Counted from the first letter of the stretch, positions 8,434-16,917 are shown. The stretch is 64,000 bases of DNA from Sporosarcina sp. ACRSL (GCF_022346605.1 NZ_JAKRNT010000005.1:1-64000), one strand, 5' to 3'. The notes: a model not told the origin generated them from the letters alone. Numbers and translations: made by a program.

Positions 8434-8940
8434 TTATAACCCTGGAAGGAAAAATAAAATAATGATAGCGACAAGTACTGCAATATTTGCGGAAAATGTA
8501 ATCGTACTCATATCATTTTGTGTATTTCCATAACGAATAACAATGGAAAGAATAAATATGTAGAAGAGTGCTAGAAAATAAATAATAAATAAATCAACCA
8601 GCCAGAGCATGTATGTATTGATATCCGATAGAATCGTCAAACCGAGTACAAGAAAGCCAATGATCGAGAGAAGGAGCCAACCTCCTACAATTGCCGGCAT
8701 AATTCGCCATATCTTATGCTTGAAAAGCGGCTTCCCTTTTTTGCTTTGCCAAACAACTAGGAGAGCACAACCCCAAATGACAGTAATGATCGTTAGAAAC
8801 GTGATGATGATTGGCGGCTGCACTCCAATATTAATTGAAGTAAGGAATGATAGGATACTTGTCCGGAAAAGTTGCATTCCGGCTAAGAATAATCCTATGG
8901 CAACGATTGTCGCGAATTGAAATGAAGTCCACCTAGTCAA
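8434..8940 (-). CDS. Uncharacterised membrane protein with about five transmembrane helices
   Basis: Product not recognised. About five hydrophobic helices are visible: FATIVAIGLFLAGMQLF, PPIIITFLTIITVIWGCALL, IMPAIVGGWLLLSIIGFLVL, YMLWLVDLFIIYFLALFYIF and the C-terminal ANIAVLVAIIILFFLPGL, with a short basic cytosolic loop (QSKKGKPLFKHK). The frame is open up to an ATG at 9015. However, AAGGAGG on the minus strand is followed at 8 bases by the TTG at 8940, and no ribosome-binding site precedes the ATG. The shorter 168-residue form is therefore preferred. There is no operon partner. Confidence 0.65.
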   Translation of the reverse strand: MTRWTSFQFATIVAIGLFLAGMQLFRTSILSFLTSINIGVQPPIIITFLTIITVIWGCALLVVWQSKKGKPLFKHKIWRIMPAIVGGWLLLSIIGFLVLGLTILSDINTYMLWLVDLFIIYFLALFYIFILSIVIRYGNTQNDMSTITFSANIAVLVAIIILFFLPGL

Positions 8941-9050
8941 ATTACTAACCTCCTTACCATCTTCTTTACGGATAAGAGAAGGAAGAGTTTCAAAATGCGA
9001 TCTTAAAAGCTTCATGGGAAATGATTTGAGATTGTTATTGGGAAGGCATT

Positions 9051-9266
9051 TTATTTTTTATCCACCCGATGATATTCAGAAACTTGCACGACCCGAACTT
9101 TGCCAGTATGGAGCTCGTGATAGATGCCTCTGCTGTCGCGAAAGGAAATGTATTGATCCCGCTCGATGCGGACAAGTTGTTCGGCGCTTTCCAAGGAATC
9201 GGTATGTATAAAGCGACGGATGTAATGTTCTTCATCGAAAAAGTAAGTGATTTTGAACTCTTGCAT
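9051..9266 (-). CDS. Small hypothetical cytosolic protein (71 residues)
   Basis: Product not recognised. It is charged and soluble, reading like a small beta-rich fold: KITYFFDEEHYIRRFIHT, then ERDQYISFRDSRGIYHE, then KVRVVQVSEY. The minus-strand start ATG is preceded by AAGGGG at 9 bases, which supports it over the plus-strand frame across the same bases (9069-9326), whose start has no ribosome-binding site. It is divergent from the sensor kinase gene, with array B between them. Confidence 0.6.
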   Translation of the reverse strand: MQEFKITYFFDEEHYIRRFIHTDSLESAEQLVRIERDQYISFRDSRGIYHELHTGKVRVVQVSEYHRVDKK

Positions 9267-9341
9267 ATGGAGGGACCCCTTTCTTCACCAGTCATTGAAT
9301 ATCGTACCCTGTTTGAATTAGAATGATTCCTGGGAATGCAA

Positions 9342-9545
9342 TGACTCGAACAAGAATTGCTCGCGTCCAAAGTTAGTAGTCCGGCGTCCAATCAAGGCCA
9401 TCGCGCGTCCAAAGTCTGTAGTTCCGAGTCCAAACCCGGTCCTCGCGCGTCCAAAGTCTGTAGTTACGCGTCCAAACCCGGTCCTCGCGCGTCCAAAGTT
9501 CATGGTTCCACGTCCAAACCCTCCCTCCGCGCGTCCAATCCCATC
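9342..9545 (+). repeat. Degenerate direct-repeat array, period exactly 21 bp (array B)
   Basis: Nine copies carry the core GCGTCCAAAGT or a close variant. The core hexamer falls at 9363, 9384, 9405, 9426, 9447, 9468, 9489, 9510 and 9531, every step exactly 21 bp. Neighbouring copies alternate between a TCCAAAGT...GTAGT type and a TCCAAACCCGGTCCTCG type, so there is also a 42-bp super-period. The period is a multiple of three, so long open frames on both strands are artefacts. This is the only array of the seven lying between divergent genes. Confidence 0.8.
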
Positions 9546-9664
9546 TTTCTCCCTAAACCCTATTCCCCCACAATTCCCAATAGTGTAACATAGAGAGAAA
9601 CGGATGCTGGCGGGAGTCAAGCATCCTCCTATTTACAAACTTCGTGATAGAAAGAGGATACTTC

Positions 9665-11272
9665 ATGAAATTGAAATCCTTGCAGTCCCGCATATTTTTC
9701 TATGGTGCCTTATTTGTTTCTCTTGTTGCAATCCTTGTCGGTGTGTCGTTCTATTTCACGATGTCCCACGGGATTGAGCAGCAGCTCGGCATTCGGGCGC
9801 TGAGCATCGCGAAGACGACTGCGGAACGTCCGGATGTTCGAGCCGGTTTTGAATTGGAGAATCCGACTGAGGCGTTGCAGCCGATTGCGGAAGCTGTCCG
9901 TCTGCAAACCGGTGCTGAGTATGTTGTCATTGGGGACAGCGAAGGGATCCGGTATGCCCATCCTGTTGTCGATCGAATCGGCAAGAAAATGGTCGGGGAT
10001 GATAATGAACGGGCGCTTCAATTCGGAGAATCGTATATTTCAGAGGCGACGGGGTCACTCGGACCGGCTTTGCGCGGAAAGGCGCCAGTCTTGAATGAGC
10101 AAGGTGAAATTATCGGGGTCGTTTCGGTCGGTTATTTAAATGAAGACATTTCGATTATGTTTTTCCAATACGTTGATAACATTTCCTACATCGTGCTCAT
10201 CGCAATCATTCTCGGTATCATCGGTTCAAGCGTTCTGGCTCGTAATATTAAAAAGGAGTTATTTGATTTGGAGCCTGCGGAAATTGCTAATTTATTCACC
10301 GAACGGAATGCGCTTATCGAATCCGTCCGTGAAGGAATTATTATGGTGGACGCAAAAGGGCTCATAACGACAGTGAACGCGGCCGCCTACGATGCGCTTT
10401 CCATTCCAGGGCAGGCCGAACTGATCGGACGATCGATCCAGGAAGTTTTACCGAACACGTTGTTACCGAAAGTATTGGAAACCGGTGAACGGCATCTTGA
10501 TCGGCCAATGGAAATTCACGGCAAGGAAGTCATTGTCAACCGGATCCCGATTCGTGCGAATGAACAGATCATCGGGGCTGTGTCGACATTCCGGCTTAAA
10601 TCGGAACTTGACCAGCTTACGATGGAATTATCGCAAGTGAAGCGCTATACAGAGGCACTTCGGGCACAGACACATGAATACAATAACTTCCTTTATACGA
10701 TTTCAGGGCTCATTCAGCTTCAGTCCTATGACGAGGCGCTAAGCCTCATACATGATGAGACGGCAGAACATCAATCGCTCATCCAGTTTGTGACGAAGCG
10801 GTTGCAAGATCCGTTTCTTGGTGGAATCGTCATCGGCTTCTTTAACCGTGCGAAGGAATTAAAAGTTAGGTTCCTTCTCGATGAAGATAGCTACCTGAAA
10901 GAGCTGCCGTCCCACTTAGAGAAGACCCATTTCGTTTCCATCATTGGGAATCTTGTTACGAATGCTTTTGAAGCCGTCGAAATGTTGCCGGAGGAGAAAC
11001 GAATGGTCCGTCTTTTCATTTTAGATAATGGGGAGGAGATCTTATTTGAAGTGGAAGACTCGGGCCTTGGCATTGCGGACGAACTGCTCGATGCATTATT
11101 CCATGAAAAAGTTTCGACAAAAGATGTTGCAGACCGGGGATACGGACTTCTGAAAGTAGCGGATAATGTCGAGGATCTAGGCGGCTCCATTACGGTAGAA
11201 AAAGGGGATTTAGGTGGTGCGTTGTTCATCATCTCCATTCCGAAAGGGGGTTTTTTACTTGTCACTCATTGA
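9665..11272 (+). CDS. Sensor histidine kinase, CitA/DcuS family
   Basis: A 535-residue membrane kinase, probably for extracellular citrate or another di/tricarboxylate. The order is transmembrane helix 1 (about residues 9-30), an extracytoplasmic sensor domain to about 165 containing HPVVDRIGKKMVGDDNERAL as in CitA/DcuS, a second helix (about 168-192), a PAS region with GIIMVDAKGLITTVN, the phosphoacceptor His337 in THEYNNFLYTISGL, and an ATPase domain with NLVTNAFEAV and DSGLGIADE. An upstream GTG (9644) is possible, but AAAGAGG favours ATG 9665. The gene overlaps its response regulator by 14 bases and precedes tctCBA on the same strand, so it most likely controls that transporter. Confidence 0.9.
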   Translation: MKLKSLQSRIFFYGALFVSLVAILVGVSFYFTMSHGIEQQLGIRALSIAKTTAERPDVRAGFELENPTEALQPIAEAVRLQTGAEYVVIGDSEGIRYAHPVVDRIGKKMVGDDNERALQFGESYISEATGSLGPALRGKAPVLNEQGEIIGVVSVGYLNEDISIMFFQYVDNISYIVLIAIILGIIGSSVLARNIKKELFDLEPAEIANLFTERNALIESVREGIIMVDAKGLITTVNAAAYDALSIPGQAELIGRSIQEVLPNTLLPKVLETGERHLDRPMEIHGKEVIVNRIPIRANEQIIGAVSTFRLKSELDQLTMELSQVKRYTEALRAQTHEYNNFLYTISGLIQLQSYDEALSLIHDETAEHQSLIQFVTKRLQDPFLGGIVIGFFNRAKELKVRFLLDEDSYLKELPSHLEKTHFVSIIGNLVTNAFEAVEMLPEEKRMVRLFILDNGEEILFEVEDSGLGIADELLDALFHEKVSTKDVADRGYGLLKVADNVEDLGGSITVEKGDLGGALFIISIPKGGFLLVTH

Positions 11273-11948
11273 AGTTCTGATTATAGAAGACGATAAGCGG
11301 ATTGCCGATATTCACCGTCGGTTTATTGATAGAATCGAAGGGTTTGAAGTTGTAGGAACAGCACTTACCGGTGAGGAGGCGAAGGATTGGGTGCAGGCGC
11401 TGCAACCTGACCTCGTCTTGCTCGATGTCTATTTACCGGATGCGCTTGGCACGGACATTATGAGGTTCATCCATGAAAGCAGCCCTGATACGGATATCAT
11501 TTTCATAACGGCTGCGGCCGAAGTCGACATTGTAAAAAAAGCATACCGCCGCGGCGTTGCCGATTATATATTGAAGCCACTCACATTCGACCGTTTCAAG
11601 GAAAGTCTTCTTTCCTATAAGGCTAAAAGAATGGCACTCGCCGGAAGTGGCATCCTGCAAGCGGATTCGATTGAATTGCTTTGGAATAAAACGAATATAA
11701 CCGAACCGACAACGGATGCGCTTCCTCCGAAAGGGATTGACCCGATTACGAGAGAGAAAGTGGTCAACCATTTAAAACAGCTCGATGGGGGGATCACCGC
11801 GGAATCACTCGGTATGGAAATTGGCGTCAGTCGGTCAACGGCAAGACGTTATTTAGAGTATCTCGTTACTGAAAAATGCGCTTTTACAGAGCTTATCTAC
11901 GGTACAGTCGGACGTCCGGAAAGAAGATATTTCATTAAACACCGGTGA
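11259..11948 (+). CDS. Response regulator, CitB/DcuR/CitT family
   Basis: A 229-residue two-component regulator. The receiver domain (about residues 1-120) has the acidic pair IIEDDKRIAD, phosphoacceptor Asp56 in LVLLDVYLPD, the Thr switch in FITAAAE, and the Lys in DYILKPLTF. The C-terminal DNA-binding part has a helix-turn-helix (GGITAESLGMEIGVSRSTARRYLEYL) typical of this family. The TTG start at 11259 has AAAGGGGG at 8 bases; it overlaps the kinase end, giving translational coupling. The likely target is the tctC promoter just downstream. The ligand of the pair is inferred from the transporter, not seen. Confidence 0.88.
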   Translation: MSLIEVLIIEDDKRIADIHRRFIDRIEGFEVVGTALTGEEAKDWVQALQPDLVLLDVYLPDALGTDIMRFIHESSPDTDIIFITAAAEVDIVKKAYRRGVADYILKPLTFDRFKESLLSYKAKRMALAGSGILQADSIELLWNKTNITEPTTDALPPKGIDPITREKVVNHLKQLDGGITAESLGMEIGVSRSTARRYLEYLVTEKCAFTELIYGTVGRPERRYFIKHR

Positions 11949-12023
11949 ACAATATGAACAAAATGATATTTACGACCAATATCCAACTTATGGACGAAAA
12001 CATTGAATCAAACTAACTTTCTG

Positions 12024-12065
12024 ATAAATTTATGATAGCGATTGAAAGCGCTATCATAAATTTAT
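12024..12065. promoter_or_regulatory. 17-bp inverted repeat with an embedded perfect CcpA cre site upstream of tctC
   Basis: Arms at 12024-12040 and 12049-12065 are perfectly complementary over 17 bp with an 8-base loop. Within it, TGAAAGCGCTATCA (12043-12056) matches the cre consensus TGWAANCGNTNWCA at all 14 positions. A TATGAT (12031-12036) inside the left arm is a good -10 box with no good -35, as expected for an activator-dependent promoter. The cre would then cover the start site. The ribosome-binding site of tctC follows directly. CcpA repression and response-regulator activation are inferred. Confidence 0.7.
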
Positions 12066-12084
12066 TTCAAAGGGGGATTCACGT

Positions 12085-13098
12085 ATGGTTTGGAAGAAAT
12101 TAACGACTGTCGCTGTGGCGGGTGCATTGGCTATCGGTCTAGCGGCGTGTTCGAAGACTGATGGGGAAGAAAAGGGGTCTTCGAAATATCCGGAACGTAA
12201 TTTAACGATTGTTGCTCCATCTGGGGCAGGCGGTGGATGGGACTTGACCGCTCGAGCGATTGCAAAAACGATGAATGACACGAAGTTGGTTGAAAAGCCG
12301 ATTACGGTTGAAAACAAGCCTGGCGGTGGCGGTGCGGTATACATGGCTGAGTTTGCAACGAAAGAAGTGAAGAATGACTACGCGTTGCTCGTTAAATCTC
12401 CACCACTTCTCATCAATAACAATAAAGCCGAAGGGAACAGCCCATACGGCTATAAGGATACGACACCATTGGCACAGTTGACACGCGATTATGGGGCAAT
12501 CGTCGTCAAAGCGGATTCTCCATTCAATACGTTGGAAGATGTGTTGGAAGCGATTAAGAAGGATCCAAAAGCGATTACACTTGCGGGTGGATCTGCGCCT
12601 GGATCGATGGACCATCTTGTTGGCGTTTTGCCAGCGTTCGAATACGGAATTGACCCGAAAACGGTGAAATACGTTTCATACGATGGCGGCGGTGAAGCAA
12701 TTGCAGCATTGCTCGGTGGGAATGCGGATGTGATTGCGACGGATGCCTCGACAATTGGTCAATACATGAAATCCGGAGATGTCCGTGTCCTTGCTGTCAG
12801 CTCTTCTGAGCGTCTAGGTGGAGACTTAGCGGAAGTTCCGACATTTAAAGAAGAAGGAATTGACGCTGAGTTCACCATTTGGCGTGGCCTTTTCGGACCA
12901 AAAGAAATGTCCGATGCAGCTGTCGACTATTGGACAGCGAAGCTGAAAGAAATGGTCGAGACGGATGAGTGGAAATCGGAACTTGAAAGAAACGGCTGGG
13001 AAAGTGAATACCGCGGCTCTGAAGATTTCACGAAGTACTTGGAAGACCAAGACAAAGTCATCGTGGAACTTTTAACAGCACTTGGTATGCAAAAATAA
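12085..13098 (+). CDS. tctC: Tripartite tricarboxylate transporter solute-binding lipoprotein
   Basis: A 337-residue extracytoplasmic binding protein of the Bug/TctC family that hands citrate-like acids to the TctBA membrane complex. The lipoprotein signal MVWKKLTTVAVAGALAIG ends in LAAC (lipobox, Cys about residue 22). The family motifs YPERNLTIVAPSGAGGGWD, VENKPGGGGAVY and LAGGSAPGSMDHL line the ligand site. Length and gene order (tctC-tctB-tctA) are standard. The ATG follows AAAGGGGGATT. Hairpins after the stop may keep its mRNA more abundant than the membrane part. The gene symbol is by family; the actual acid carried is unknown. Confidence 0.92.
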   Translation: MVWKKLTTVAVAGALAIGLAACSKTDGEEKGSSKYPERNLTIVAPSGAGGGWDLTARAIAKTMNDTKLVEKPITVENKPGGGGAVYMAEFATKEVKNDYALLVKSPPLLINNNKAEGNSPYGYKDTTPLAQLTRDYGAIVVKADSPFNTLEDVLEAIKKDPKAITLAGGSAPGSMDHLVGVLPAFEYGIDPKTVKYVSYDGGGEAIAALLGGNADVIATDASTIGQYMKSGDVRVLAVSSSERLGGDLAEVPTFKEEGIDAEFTIWRGLFGPKEMSDAAVDYWTAKLKEMVETDEWKSELERNGWESEYRGSEDFTKYLEDQDKVIVELLTALGMQK

Positions 13099-13108
13099 GG
13101 TGAAACTT

Positions 13109-13196
13109 CAATCAGTGGCGATTTTCCACTGATTGTTAGTTGAACGAATCGGGCTTTTACTGGCTGTTGATCCCCAAGTGGGATCTTACAGCCAGT
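13109..13196 (+). promoter_or_regulatory. Two intercistronic stem-loops between tctC and tctB
   Basis: CAATCAGTGG / CCACTGATTG (13109-13135) is a perfect 10-bp hairpin. A second long hairpin has arms ACTGGCTGT and ACAGCCAGT, with an inner GATCCC / GGGATC, at 13159-13196. Neither has a strong T-run. They probably protect the tctC message or limit read-through into tctBA. The second hairpin resembles sequence at 19705-19755. Confidence 0.55.
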
Positions 13197-13262
13197 TAAT
13201 GCGGGAAAATTTTGTTGGGCGGCTCATGCGGCCGCCTTCTCTTTTAGGGGGTGACAAGAACA

Positions 13263-13712
13263 ATGAGTAAAACATTCGATCGATACGCAAGCATCGCTTT
13301 TTTACTGATTGGTCTATTATTCGTAACCGAAAGCTTGAAAATATCGAACAGCGCGTACGGATCTTCGGTTGGACCGAAGATTTTTCCACTATGGCTCGGC
13401 ATAATTCTGATGTTATTAAGTTTGAGATTGCTGTACGAAACGTTCAAATACAAAGCGGAAGGCGCAGCTTCGAAAGAAAAACTTCAATATAAAAAATTCC
13501 TCATTATTTTTGTAAGCGCAGTATTGTATGCATTTTTATTAGAAAAAATCGGTTACGTCATATCGACGTTCATATTTTTACTAATTGCCTTCCAAACGAT
13601 GGAACGCGGCCGAATCGTGCCAACCATTATTATAGCTGCAGTTTTTTCATTCGGTGTCTATTATTTCTTCTCGGAACTTCTTGGCGGCTCATTGCCTGGT
13701 TTTCCGTTTTAA
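13263..13712 (+). CDS. tctB: Tripartite tricarboxylate transporter small membrane subunit
   Basis: A 149-residue protein with four predicted helices: YASIAFLLIGLLFVTESL, IFPLWLGIILMLLSLRLL, FLIIFVSAVLYAFLLEKIGYVISTFIFLL and IIIAAVFSFGVYYFFSELLGG. The motif YGSSVGPKIFPLWLG between helices 1 and 2 is typical of TctB. It forms the transport complex with TctA. An in-frame GTG at 13251 lies within the ribosome-binding purines, so the ATG at 13263 is preferred. Confidence 0.9.
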   Translation: MSKTFDRYASIAFLLIGLLFVTESLKISNSAYGSSVGPKIFPLWLGIILMLLSLRLLYETFKYKAEGAASKEKLQYKKFLIIFVSAVLYAFLLEKIGYVISTFIFLLIAFQTMERGRIVPTIIIAAVFSFGVYYFFSELLGGSLPGFPF

Positions 13713-13740
13713 CTTATCTAGTAGTAGTATCGAGCAAGCT

Positions 13741-13782
13741 CGATAATATCCCGACATAATTACGCCGAAGCGTAATTGATTG
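13741..13782. repeat. Dispersed palindromic element, right end (copy 1)
   Basis: The arms TAATTACGCC and AGCGTAATTG around GA (13757-13778) lie 7 bases before AAAGGAG of tctA. They are preceded by a small hairpin, ATCGAGC / GCTCGAT (13729-13744). The same 22-bp palindrome followed by a ribosome-binding site recurs at 26782, 32656 and 47952. Confidence 0.6.
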
Positions 13783-13802
13783 AAAGGAGAAAGGAGTCAC
13801 AC

Positions 13803-15329
13803 ATGAGCACATTACAATTTTTGGCGGACGGGTTTGCGATTGCATTCCAATGGCATAATCTATTGTTCGCATTTATCGGTGTCGTCATCGGTACTGCGGT
13901 CGGTGTCCTACCGGGCATCGGTCCGATGAGCGGTGTCGCACTCCTCATTCCGGTAACGGCAACGATGACTTCCGGAATGCCGACGAGTGCAGCTGCGGCA
14001 AGCTCCATTATTTTGCTTGCAGGGGTTTATTACGGAGCGATGTATGGAGGATCGACGACTTCGATTTTATTAAACACTCCAGGTGAATCGTCATCAGTCG
14101 TCACGACGCTGGATGGCTATCAAATGGCTAGACAAGGACGGGCGGGAGCTGCATTGGCGATCGCTGCCATCGGATCTTTCTTCGCTGGTATCGTTGCCTT
14201 AATCGGTCTCGTGCTATTAGCAGAACCGTTATCGAATGTCGCCATTAAATTTGGACCTGCGGAGTACTTCTCATTAATGTTACTAGGCTTGGCCGCAGTG
14301 AGCGGGCTTGCCGGAAAATCGATGACCAAAGCATTGATGATGACTGTCTTTGGACTTATGCTCGGCACGATCGGTATCGATGCAGTTTCAGGAATCGCCC
14401 GTTTTACATACAACCAACCGATCTTGTTCTCGGGACTTGAGTTTCTGACGATCGCAGTCGGACTCTTCGCGCTCGGTGAAGTGTTTAAAACAATTTTAGA
14501 ACGGGACGAGGAAGGAGGGACGATTGCGAAAATCAACCGTATCCTTCCGACAAAACAAGACATGAAAGACAGCTCGGTACCTATCGTCCGCGGCTCGTTG
14601 CTCGGATTTTTTATCGGTGTTCTCCCAGGCGCTGGGGCAACACTTGCTTCATTCTTCTCGTACATGACGGAGAAAAAATTCGCTAAACGGCCGGAGACCT
14701 TCGGGAAAGGAAACATCGCTGGCGTTGCAGGTCCTGAATCTGCGAATAACGCGGCTTCCGGTGGAGCGATGATTCCGTTGCTGACGCTCGGGATTCCTGG
14801 TTCCGGTACGACGGCCATTTTGATGGGAGCGCTCATCATGTACAATATTCAGCCAGGCCCGCTTCTTTTCGATGAGCATCCAGAAGTCGCTTGGGGGCTG
14901 ATTGCCAGTATGTTCATCGGAAACTTGATGCTGTTAGTGTTGAATATGCCTCTCGTCCGAGTGTTTGCAAAAATCATTCAAACACCGAAGAAATACTTGT
15001 TGCCAATCATCGTCATGATTTCATTTTTCGGTGTGTACGCTGTGCAATATACGACGTTTGATTTGTATTTATTGCTCGGATGTGGCGTTGTCGGTTATTT
15101 ATTATCGAAAAATGATTACCCGGTAGCCCCGCTCGTACTCGCGCTCGTATTAGGGCCGATGATTGAAAACAATATGCGCCGGGCGTTAACAATCTCGAAC
15201 GGAGACTTCAGCATTTTCTTCACGAAACCGTTATCACTCGTATTCCTCATTGCGGCTGCAGCATGGCTGTTGATTCCGTTATTGTTGAAAATGAGAGGAA
15301 AAGCTGTGATTGTAGAAGAAGAAGGTTAA
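13803..15329 (+). CDS. tctA: Tripartite tricarboxylate transporter large membrane subunit
   Basis: A 508-residue polytopic permease (about 11-12 helices) that drives proton- or sodium-coupled import with TctB and TctC. The two conserved TctA loops are visible: GVLPGIGPMSGVALLIPVT near residue 33, and the repeated GVLPGAGATLASFFSYM and LGIPGSGTTAILMGAL in the middle. The TTG at 13776 is in frame, but the ATG at 13803 sits correctly after AAAGGAG, giving the normal family N terminus. It is the last gene of the operon, closed by a strong terminator. Confidence 0.93.
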   Translation: MSTLQFLADGFAIAFQWHNLLFAFIGVVIGTAVGVLPGIGPMSGVALLIPVTATMTSGMPTSAAAASSIILLAGVYYGAMYGGSTTSILLNTPGESSSVVTTLDGYQMARQGRAGAALAIAAIGSFFAGIVALIGLVLLAEPLSNVAIKFGPAEYFSLMLLGLAAVSGLAGKSMTKALMMTVFGLMLGTIGIDAVSGIARFTYNQPILFSGLEFLTIAVGLFALGEVFKTILERDEEGGTIAKINRILPTKQDMKDSSVPIVRGSLLGFFIGVLPGAGATLASFFSYMTEKKFAKRPETFGKGNIAGVAGPESANNAASGGAMIPLLTLGIPGSGTTAILMGALIMYNIQPGPLLFDEHPEVAWGLIASMFIGNLMLLVLNMPLVRVFAKIIQTPKKYLLPIIVMISFFGVYAVQYTTFDLYLLLGCGVVGYLLSKNDYPVAPLVLALVLGPMIENNMRRALTISNGDFSIFFTKPLSLVFLIAAAAWLLIPLLLKMRGKAVIVEEEG

Positions 15330-15369
15330 TGAAAAGCGGATTGCCTAATGAGCAATCCGTATTTTCATT
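15328..15369. terminator. Bidirectional terminator between tctA and the NTF2-like gene
   Basis: GCGGATTGC / GCAATCCGT extend into AATGAAAA / ATTTTCATT, a long symmetrical stem with A- and T-tracts on both sides, between convergent genes. Confidence 0.85.
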
Positions 15370-15772
15370 AACAAATAGCCTCTTCTGTTTCTCGAACAAT
15401 CATCCATTTGTTATCAAGGAACATCCAATTTTCGATACTAAACAGCCTAGCCACTATTTTATTTTCTTTTTCAATCAAAAGTTCATAAAACACGACCGCA
15501 TTGTCCTCATTACGAAGACGAATCATCCGATTTTCAAACCGCTTCTTCGCTCCTAACATCTGTTTAACGGATTGTCGCATCCCGCTTATAGACTCATCCC
15601 TATTAAAAAACAAAGGTTTTTCATTAGGCTCCCTGAAGTAGGCCACATAATAATCCTCGGTCATCCTTTCAACCGAAGACGACTCTCCCGAATTCATTGC
15701 TTCGTTCCAGTCCCTAATAAAGTTATCATGCATATTGGTAAAACTGTCTAAATGCTCGTTATTATGATTCAT
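15368..15772 (-). CDS. SnoaL/NTF2-like small protein
   Basis: A 134-residue soluble protein whose pattern fits a cone-shaped NTF2/SnoaL fold: an N-terminal helix (HDNFIRDWNEAMNSGESSSVERM), a helix with a Tyr-rich end (TEDYYVAYF), a central variable segment, and paired strands (AVVFYELLIEKENKIVARLFSIENWMFLDNKWMIVRETEEAI). Such proteins range from isomerases to ligand-binding regulators. No active-site set could be identified, so no function is assigned. The minus-strand ATG follows GGAGG at 8 bases. It is monocistronic. Confidence 0.6.
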   Translation of the reverse strand: MNHNNEHLDSFTNMHDNFIRDWNEAMNSGESSSVERMTEDYYVAYFREPNEKPLFFNRDESISGMRQSVKQMLGAKKRFENRMIRLRNEDNAVVFYELLIEKENKIVARLFSIENWMFLDNKWMIVRETEEAIC

Positions 15773-15863
15773 TTAATTACCTCCAAAACGATAGTTTCAT
15801 TAGTAATTTCAATAAAGATGACACCAATCCCTCTTCAACTTGTGTAATCTGTTATTAAAATCA

Positions 15864-15899
15864 CGAAAAAACGGCAAACCCAATTCAGGGCTTGCCGGT
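15864..15899 (-). terminator. Terminator of the MFS/ornithine cyclodeaminase operon
   Basis: On the minus strand, CCGGCAAGCCC pairs with GGGTTTGCCG and is followed by six T residues, just after the cyclodeaminase-family stop. Confidence 0.85.
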
Positions 15900-15912
15900 C
15901 ATACTTTATCTT

Positions 15913-16902
15913 TTATACATCCACTTCAATTCCAATGCCTACCTCTGTGGCCTTCCGGTAGACTCCTTCGGCAACAGCGAGGTCGAAGTACGCGGCACCG
16001 ACCGATTTAAAGAAAGTAATTTCATCGTCGTCCGTTCTTCCGGTAGCTACACCTGTAACCAGGTCCATTAGCTCCCCATGCAAGTCGTCGAAGGTCCAAC
16101 CTGGCTGCTCGTTCGCGTGGATTAATTCACCGGCTTCTTCTTTCACGCCTACTTCATCATCGGTGACAATTTTGCTGCACCGTTGAATGAAAGTGAAGTC
16201 CATTTCACGCATATGGGAAAGGTATGATCCGACGCCGTTGACGTGGGTGCCGGGCATCACATCGTTTCCGTCAAACACGGGAGTATTCGAACGGGTGCTG
16301 CAACAGATGATATGGGCTGCGCGAACCGCTTCGGCAACATTTTCCATAACTTCAATTTCAATGTCCTCACCAATGCCGAATGCAAACAGACTCTCTTTGA
16401 AGCGCTCCGCTTTCGCTATTGTGGGGTTTACAAGTAGGATTTTTGAAATCTTCCTGACTTCCAATACGCCAAGAACTTGTTCAAATGCCATCGCTCCGGT
16501 GCCGATGACAGTTAGTACAGTGGCGTCCTGCCGAGCAAGGTGATTTGTTGCAAGACCGCTTAATGCCCCCGTACGCAACCTTGTCAAATACGAGGCGTTC
16601 ATCAATGCAAGATGTTCGCCGTCCCGAGCGTCTGTTACAAGAATGACTCCTTGGGTTGTCGGTTTTCCTGAAGCAGGATTTTCAGGGAAAATCGACACGG
16701 TTTTGATCGTCGCAATTTCCTTTACCGAATCAGCGCTCGGCATATAGAGGACAGATGCGTGATGTTGTGGAAATTCAATAACCGTCCGGTGCGGGTTTGC
16801 GATTTTTTCCCTCGCTTTCGCCCGTAAAATATGTTCGACGTCTTTCATAGCCTCTTTCATCCCGTAGGTCGTTTGAATTTCTTTTTCATTGATGATTAAC
16901 AT
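15913..16902 (-). CDS. Ornithine cyclodeaminase/mu-crystallin family NAD(P)-dependent enzyme
   Basis: A 329-residue cytosolic enzyme. The family acts on amino or imino acids (ornithine to proline, alanine dehydrogenase, ketimine reductase, or N-(2-amino-2-carboxyethyl)-type dehydrogenases). Seen: LMNASYLTRLRTGALSGLATNHLAR (substrate Arg region), the Rossmann motif VIGTGAMAFEQV, the substrate strand INGVGSY-like HVNGVGSYLSHMREMD, and the C-terminal FFKSVGAAYFDLAVA. The ATG is preceded by AAGGAG. It is 15 bases downstream of the MFS gene and must be co-transcribed with it, so uptake and catabolism of one amino-acid-like substrate is likely. The true substrate is unknown. Confidence 0.85.
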   Translation of the reverse strand: MLIINEKEIQTTYGMKEAMKDVEHILRAKAREKIANPHRTVIEFPQHHASVLYMPSADSVKEIATIKTVSIFPENPASGKPTTQGVILVTDARDGEHLALMNASYLTRLRTGALSGLATNHLARQDATVLTVIGTGAMAFEQVLGVLEVRKISKILLVNPTIAKAERFKESLFAFGIGEDIEIEVMENVAEAVRAAHIICCSTRSNTPVFDGNDVMPGTHVNGVGSYLSHMREMDFTFIQRCSKIVTDDEVGVKEEAGELIHANEQPGWTFDDLHGELMDLVTGVATGRTDDDEITFFKSVGAAYFDLAVAEGVYRKATEVGIGIEVDV

Positions 16903-16917
16903 GAAATCGCTCCTTAA

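Noticed and set aside
9014..9326. Plus-strand frames opposite the 71-residue minus-strand gene
   Set aside because: No ribosome-binding site, whereas the minus frame has one; codon pattern is less plausible.
9318..9620. Open frames on both strands across array B
   Set aside because: Same artefact of a period that is a multiple of three.
14120..14845. 241-residue minus-strand frame
   Set aside because: It is antisense to tctA, with no ribosome-binding site; tctA is certain.
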